DNA of 5,847 nucleotides. Source: Chloroflexota bacterium. GTDB taxonomy: Bacteria > Chloroflexota > Anaerolineae > Anaerolineales > DRMV01. This document shows positions 5,799 through 5,847 of the stretch, one piece after another; within the stretch, counting starts at the first letter, position 1, and each line of letters starts with the position of its first letter. The translations under genes and the position numbers were made by a program. The notes under the pieces were generated by a model. That model made no database searches. It saw only the letters and a list, made by a program, of their open reading frames with translations, and was not told the DNA's origin. The stretch lies in the NCBI GenBank assembly GCA_013153375.1, contig JAADEN010000027.1, forward strand, positions 1 to 5,847, read 5' to 3'.

Positions 5799-5847
5799 AT
5801 GCCGACGATGAGGGCAAAGGACCGCTCGTCTCCACCGGCGCGCCGCG
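5799..5847 (+). CDS. Possible start of a divergent gene, cut by the right edge
   Basis: ATG at 5799 opens a frame of 16 codons (MPTMRAKDRSSPPARR) to the window end, with G or C at most third positions. A GGAGG at 5785-5789 lies nine nucleotides upstream, and a promoter-like TTGACA lies further left. The peptide is too short and too low in complexity to assign a family. An alternative reading is that a minus-strand gene upstream of pyk ends here: its frame would read RGAPVETSGPLPSSSA and stop at TAA (5797-5799). The two readings cannot be separated from this window. Confidence 0.3.
   Translation, partial: MPTMRAKDRSSPPARR

Overview
The window is G+C-rich (about two thirds by eye, with strong G/C preference at third codon positions) and densely coding. 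It holds four complete genes, one gene cut by the left edge and one very tentative gene start at the right edge. The source is bacterial. A standalone CofH (coenzyme F420 biosynthesis), an Opp/Dpp-type ABC ATPase, an uncharacterised two-helix membrane protein that I recall as DUF6754 (mostly seen in Anaerolineae) and AGGAGG-type ribosome binding sites together suggest a member of the Chloroflexota. That assignment is inference from family recollection, not proof.

Layout. 1-1019 (+): 3' part of an oligopeptide/dipeptide ABC transporter ATPase; the reading frame is open to the left edge. 1020-1137: 118-nt spacer with no convincing terminator or promoter, ending in a good Shine-Dalgarno. 1138-2352 (+): cofH, the tyrosine-using half of FO synthase. 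2353-2435: convergent intergenic region with a perfect 12-bp hairpin almost exactly midway between the two stop codons. 2436-3464 (-): type I glyceraldehyde-3-phosphate dehydrogenase. 3497-4258 (-): two-helix membrane protein of unknown function. 4276-5721 (-): pyruvate kinase. 5722-5847: upstream region of pyruvate kinase, with promoter-like elements on both strands and a possible divergent gene start.

The three minus-strand genes form a tight apparent operon, pyk -> membrane protein -> gap, with gaps of 17 and 32 nt, each holding a ribosome binding site. Two enzymes of lower glycolysis therefore appear to be co-expressed with an uncharacterised membrane protein; this is the most interesting point in the window. 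The two plus-strand genes (peptide-transporter ATPase and F420 biosynthesis) have no obvious functional link with each other or with the glycolytic operon. I saw no tRNA, rRNA, CRISPR array, insertion sequence or riboswitch. I do not see a clearly novel multi-gene system; the candidates for novelty are the membrane protein and its operon context.
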